From: an uncultured Pseudomonadales bacterium | GTDB taxonomy: Bacteria > Pseudomonadota > Gammaproteobacteria > Pseudomonadales > Balneatricaceae | DNA length: 64,000 bases | Assembly: GCA_943787595.1 (NCBI GenBank) | Contig: CALSNA010000005.1 | Coordinates: 372,001-436,000, forward strand | Reading direction: 5' to 3' | Shown: positions 61,586 to 64,000 of the stretch, in pieces | Layout of the letters: each line of letters starts with the position of its first letter | How positions within the stretch are numbered: position 1 is the stretch's first letter | Made by a program: the position numbers and the translations under genes | Notes under the pieces: model-generated | What the model was told of the DNA's origin: nothing | The model's input: only the letters and a program-made list of their open reading frames with translations | Databases searched by the model: none

Positions 61586-62767
61586 ATGGACTTGACACCA
61601 CAAATCCGGGTACCAGCAACCTACATGCGTGGCGGTACCAGCAAGGGGATTTTTTTCCATCTAGACGACTTGCCATTGACCTGCCAAGTACCAGGTCCAG
61701 ACCGTGATGCCTTACTACTGCGGGTAATGGGCAGCCCTGATCCCTACGGAAAACAGATTGATGGCATGGGGGGCGCTACCTCAAGTACCAGTAAAGCTGC
61801 TATCATCTCCAGAAGCGAACGATCTGGGCATGATATCGACTACCTGTTTGGCCAAGTTGCCATTGACAAAGCCCTGGTGGACTGGAGTGGTAATTGTGGT
61901 AATTTGAGTGCTGCAGTGGGTGCCTTTTCGATCTACAGTGGTCTGATTGATAATGATCGTATACCCACCAATGGTTTAGTACACATACGCATCTGGCAAG
62001 CCAATATTGGTAAAACTATTATAGTGCAGGTACCCATTACTGACGGTCAAGTTCAGGAAACAGGCGATTTTATACTGGATGGCGTTACCTTTCCTGCTGC
62101 TGAATTGGAGGTAACGTTTATGGATCCGGCCAGTGGCAATGCCTTATTTCCTACTGGTAATCTAGTGGATCAACTGACAGTTCCTGGACTGGGTATTATT
62201 AATGCCACTCTCATTGATGCTGGGATCCCCACCATATTTATCAATGCCCAAGACATTGACTACAACGGTACTGAATTACAGGACGAAATTAATCGCGATA
62301 GCAAAGCCCTGGAAAAGTTTGAAGCTATTCGTGCTCATGGCGCTGTCACTATGGGATTAATCAAGCATATATCTGAAGCCAGCTACCGCCAGCATATACC
62401 TAAGATTGCTTTTGTTGCTCCACCAGCTGCATATATTGCTTCAAATGGTCAATTGGTTGCGCAAAGTGAAGTGGAACTACTGGTTAGGGCTCTATCTATG
62501 GGCCAGCTTCACCATGCAATGATGGGTACTGCAGCCGTTGCTATTGCCACTGCGGCCACTATTCCCGGCACCTTGGTTAATCAGGCTGCCAGCGGCGACA
62601 GCCTCAACAGTGTGTGTTTTGGACACCCATCGGGCACCCTGAAAGTGGGCGCTGAAACCCATTTTATGAATGGTCGATGGCAAGTCCATCGGGTTGTAAT
62701 GAGCCGTAGCGCACGAATTTTGATGGAAGGCTGGGTCAGGGTGGCCTCAAATACACAATTACATTAA
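61586..62767 (+). CDS. prpF: 2-Methylaconitate cis-trans isomerase PrpF
   Basis: This cofactor-free isomerase (393 residues) of the diaminopimelate-epimerase fold is needed alongside AcnD to give the right 2-methylaconitate isomer. PATYMRGGTSKGIFF at residues 9-23, YGKQIDGMGGATSSTSKAAII near 52 and DWSGNCGNLSAAVGAF near 98 (catalytic cysteine region) are family hallmarks. It starts four bases after acnD and is last in the operon. Confidence 0.96.
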   Translation: MDLTPQIRVPATYMRGGTSKGIFFHLDDLPLTCQVPGPDRDALLLRVMGSPDPYGKQIDGMGGATSSTSKAAIISRSERSGHDIDYLFGQVAIDKALVDWSGNCGNLSAAVGAFSIYSGLIDNDRIPTNGLVHIRIWQANIGKTIIVQVPITDGQVQETGDFILDGVTFPAAELEVTFMDPASGNALFPTGNLVDQLTVPGLGIINATLIDAGIPTIFINAQDIDYNGTELQDEINRDSKALEKFEAIRAHGAVTMGLIKHISEASYRQHIPKIAFVAPPAAYIASNGQLVAQSEVELLVRALSMGQLHHAMMGTAAVAIATAATIPGTLVNQAASGDSLNSVCFGHPSGTLKVGAETHFMNGRWQVHRVVMSRSARILMEGWVRVASNTQLH

Positions 62768-63372
62768 ATGACCGTGTCTTGCCAGATAAACCATATAGCG
62801 TGTCATTTGACTATCATATTTTCCCAAGATTTCTGCAATATGTCCCTAACTGGCACAAAAAATAAAGCTATGGCCTAGCAATGCGGGCAGTTGGCCAGTA
62901 CTGACAACGGTATTTGACCTCAATAGCCCAATTGGCTACAGTGGGCATAATCGTATTGAGTAAATTCATTCAGTCTTGAAACAAACACTGGGCCAGTTCA
63001 AAGCAATGGCAAAAGTCATCTGAAACACGTTAAGCAACCTAGCATTTGGTTTGCTGAACCTAAGCAGGCCAGTTGCTGTAACTACCCAGCCAAGGCTGGC
63101 AGTATGAATTAATATCTACCAATGACCAACTGAGCGATGCACACCGTTTTCGTTAAATGACACATGTACAAGGCGATCAATATCTTTTGAGCCTGATTCA
63201 TTGTGAGATATACACGAACATATTGTCTCTCAACAATGCAGCCAATCAATAATCACGTGCCTCTTGTAACAAAGCAGCAATAAGTGCCATAACCAATGCC
63301 GTGCATAAAGCAACAGTGTCATTACATACCCGTACCATACTACTATTGTGTAGTCTTACTGGGAAAAGAACG
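62768..63372. other. Non-coding stretch between prpF and the acetoacetyl-CoA synthetase gene
   Basis: I see no gene, tRNA or clear terminator. A small inverted repeat, TAGCC-CAATT-GGCTA, lies around 62924-62938 without a T run. The stretch separates prpF from the next gene on the same strand, so it probably carries a new promoter. Confidence 0.4.
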
Positions 63373-64000
63373 ATGTCAACCCCTTTATGGAAACCTGATA
63401 CAACGCGTATTACAACCAGCAACATGTGGCAGTTTATGCTCTCCACAAACCAAAAACATCACTTAGAGTTACAAAATTACGCAGACCTACATGACTGGAG
63501 CGTCACCTGCCCAGAGATATTTTGGAGTGATTGGTGGGACTACGCAGGCATTATTGCACATGGTAAGGGCGATACGATACTGGAAAATGGGCACCTCATG
63601 CCTGGTGCACGCTGGTTTCCAAATAGCCACCTGAATTACGCTGAAAATCTGTTGCAGTACCGTGATCAGCACACCGCATTGGTATTTTGCGGCGAAGACG
63701 GGGTACGCAATAGTATCAGTTATGCGGATCTCTATATCCGGGTAGCACAGTGTACTGCTGGCTTACAACGCCTGCAGTTAAAGCCTGGCGAACGGGTGAC
63801 TGGATTTATGCCCAATATTATTGATACGGTAGTTGCCATGCTCGCCACCACAAGCCAGGGTGGCGTCTGGAGTTCGTGCTCCCCGGACTTTGGTATTCAA
63901 GGGGTACTGGATCGATTCGGCCAAATCAGACCCAGAGTGCTGTTTACCACCGACGGATATCGCTATAACGGTAAGCAGTTCAATTCTCTAAAACGGGTTG
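63373..64000 (+). CDS. Acetoacetyl-CoA synthetase, amino-terminal part (cut by window edge)
   Basis: The first 209 codons are open from the ATG at 63373 to the window end. The protein is an AMP-forming acyl-CoA ligase that activates acetoacetate. The start MSTPLWKPD, WSVTCPEIFWSDWWDYAGI near residue 54, MPGARWFPNSHLNYAENLL near 83, and GFMPNIIDTVVAMLATTSQGGVWSSCSPDFGIQGVLDRFGQI near 140-180 are typical of acetoacetate-CoA ligase rather than acetyl-CoA synthetase. The adenylation motifs lie beyond the window. A purine-rich GGGAAAAGAA precedes the start. The gene would allow use of acetoacetate, for example from polyhydroxybutyrate or leucine breakdown. Confidence 0.88.
   Translation, partial: MSTPLWKPDTTRITTSNMWQFMLSTNQKHHLELQNYADLHDWSVTCPEIFWSDWWDYAGIIAHGKGDTILENGHLMPGARWFPNSHLNYAENLLQYRDQHTALVFCGEDGVRNSISYADLYIRVAQCTAGLQRLQLKPGERVTGFMPNIIDTVVAMLATTSQGGVWSSCSPDFGIQGVLDRFGQIRPRVLFTTDGYRYNGKQFNSLKRV

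Noticed and set aside
1-64000. tRNA, rRNA, CRISPR arrays, insertion sequences, prophage or defence genes
   Set aside because: None seen in a read-through of both strands; no TPsiC-like tRNA arms, spaced repeats, transposase motifs or terminal inverted repeats.

Overview
The window looks like part of a gammaproteobacterial chromosome that is AT-rich and loosely packed. Several gene orders support this: tig-clpP-clpX-lon-hupB-ppiD, a yafS-like methyltransferase-rnhA-dnaQ run divergent from gloB, and pepA-holC-valS. NhaB, the acnD/prpF version of the methylcitrate pathway and full-length pntA/pntB fit the same group. Uptake of a betaine-type compound and its catabolism through sarcosine oxidase fit a marine or host-associated life. 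Long gene-free gaps and several freshly broken genes suggest ongoing gene loss. I cannot name a genus from sequence alone.

Layout. (a) 0.4-9.2 kb is an eroding accessory region. It holds a frameshifted EamA permease, a small tautomerase, a polysaccharide deacetylase, a scar where a truncated LysE gene meets a truncated and frameshifted beta-hydroxyacid dehydrogenase, an intact hydantoinase/oxoprolinase, an intact aldehyde dehydrogenase, and a second beta-hydroxyacid dehydrogenase gene with an in-frame TGA and a damaged 3' end. (b) 9.3-18.0 kb, all on the minus strand, holds the betaine/choline-type ABC transporter (proX, terminator, proW, proV) and heterotetrameric sarcosine oxidase (soxB-soxD-soxA-soxG). 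(c) 18.8-22.1 kb holds molybdenum cofactor genes: fdhD-mobA convergent with a mobB-moeA fusion. (d) 22.5-31.9 kb holds nudC, nhaB, dnaQ, rnhA, the yafS-like methyltransferase, gloB, mltD, fabI and a LysE-family exporter.

(e) 31.9-40.6 kb is the protein quality-control block on the minus strand: tig, clpP, clpX, lon, hupB, ppiD. (f) 41.7-47.0 kb links transhydrogenase pntA-pntB with pgk and fba. (g) 48.3-54.6 kb has pepA-holC-valS and a serine hydrolase that has lost its export signal. (h) 54.7-64 kb has pabB on the minus strand, divergent from a methylcitrate operon prpB-prpC-acnD-prpF, followed by the start of an acetoacetyl-CoA synthetase gene cut by the window edge.

Metabolically, the window describes an organism that imports a quaternary amine, oxidises sarcosine to glycine plus one-carbon units, handles propionyl-CoA by the 2-methylcitrate cycle and balances NADH/NADPH by transhydrogenase. 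I found no rRNA, tRNA, CRISPR array, insertion sequence, prophage or defence system. I also found no convincing new multi-gene system. The most unusual signals are two perfect palindromes (32 bp inside nudC, 36 bp between nhaB and dnaQ), the gene-junction scar near 3.94 kb, the in-frame TGA gene, and short tandem duplications at the 5' ends of three genes.
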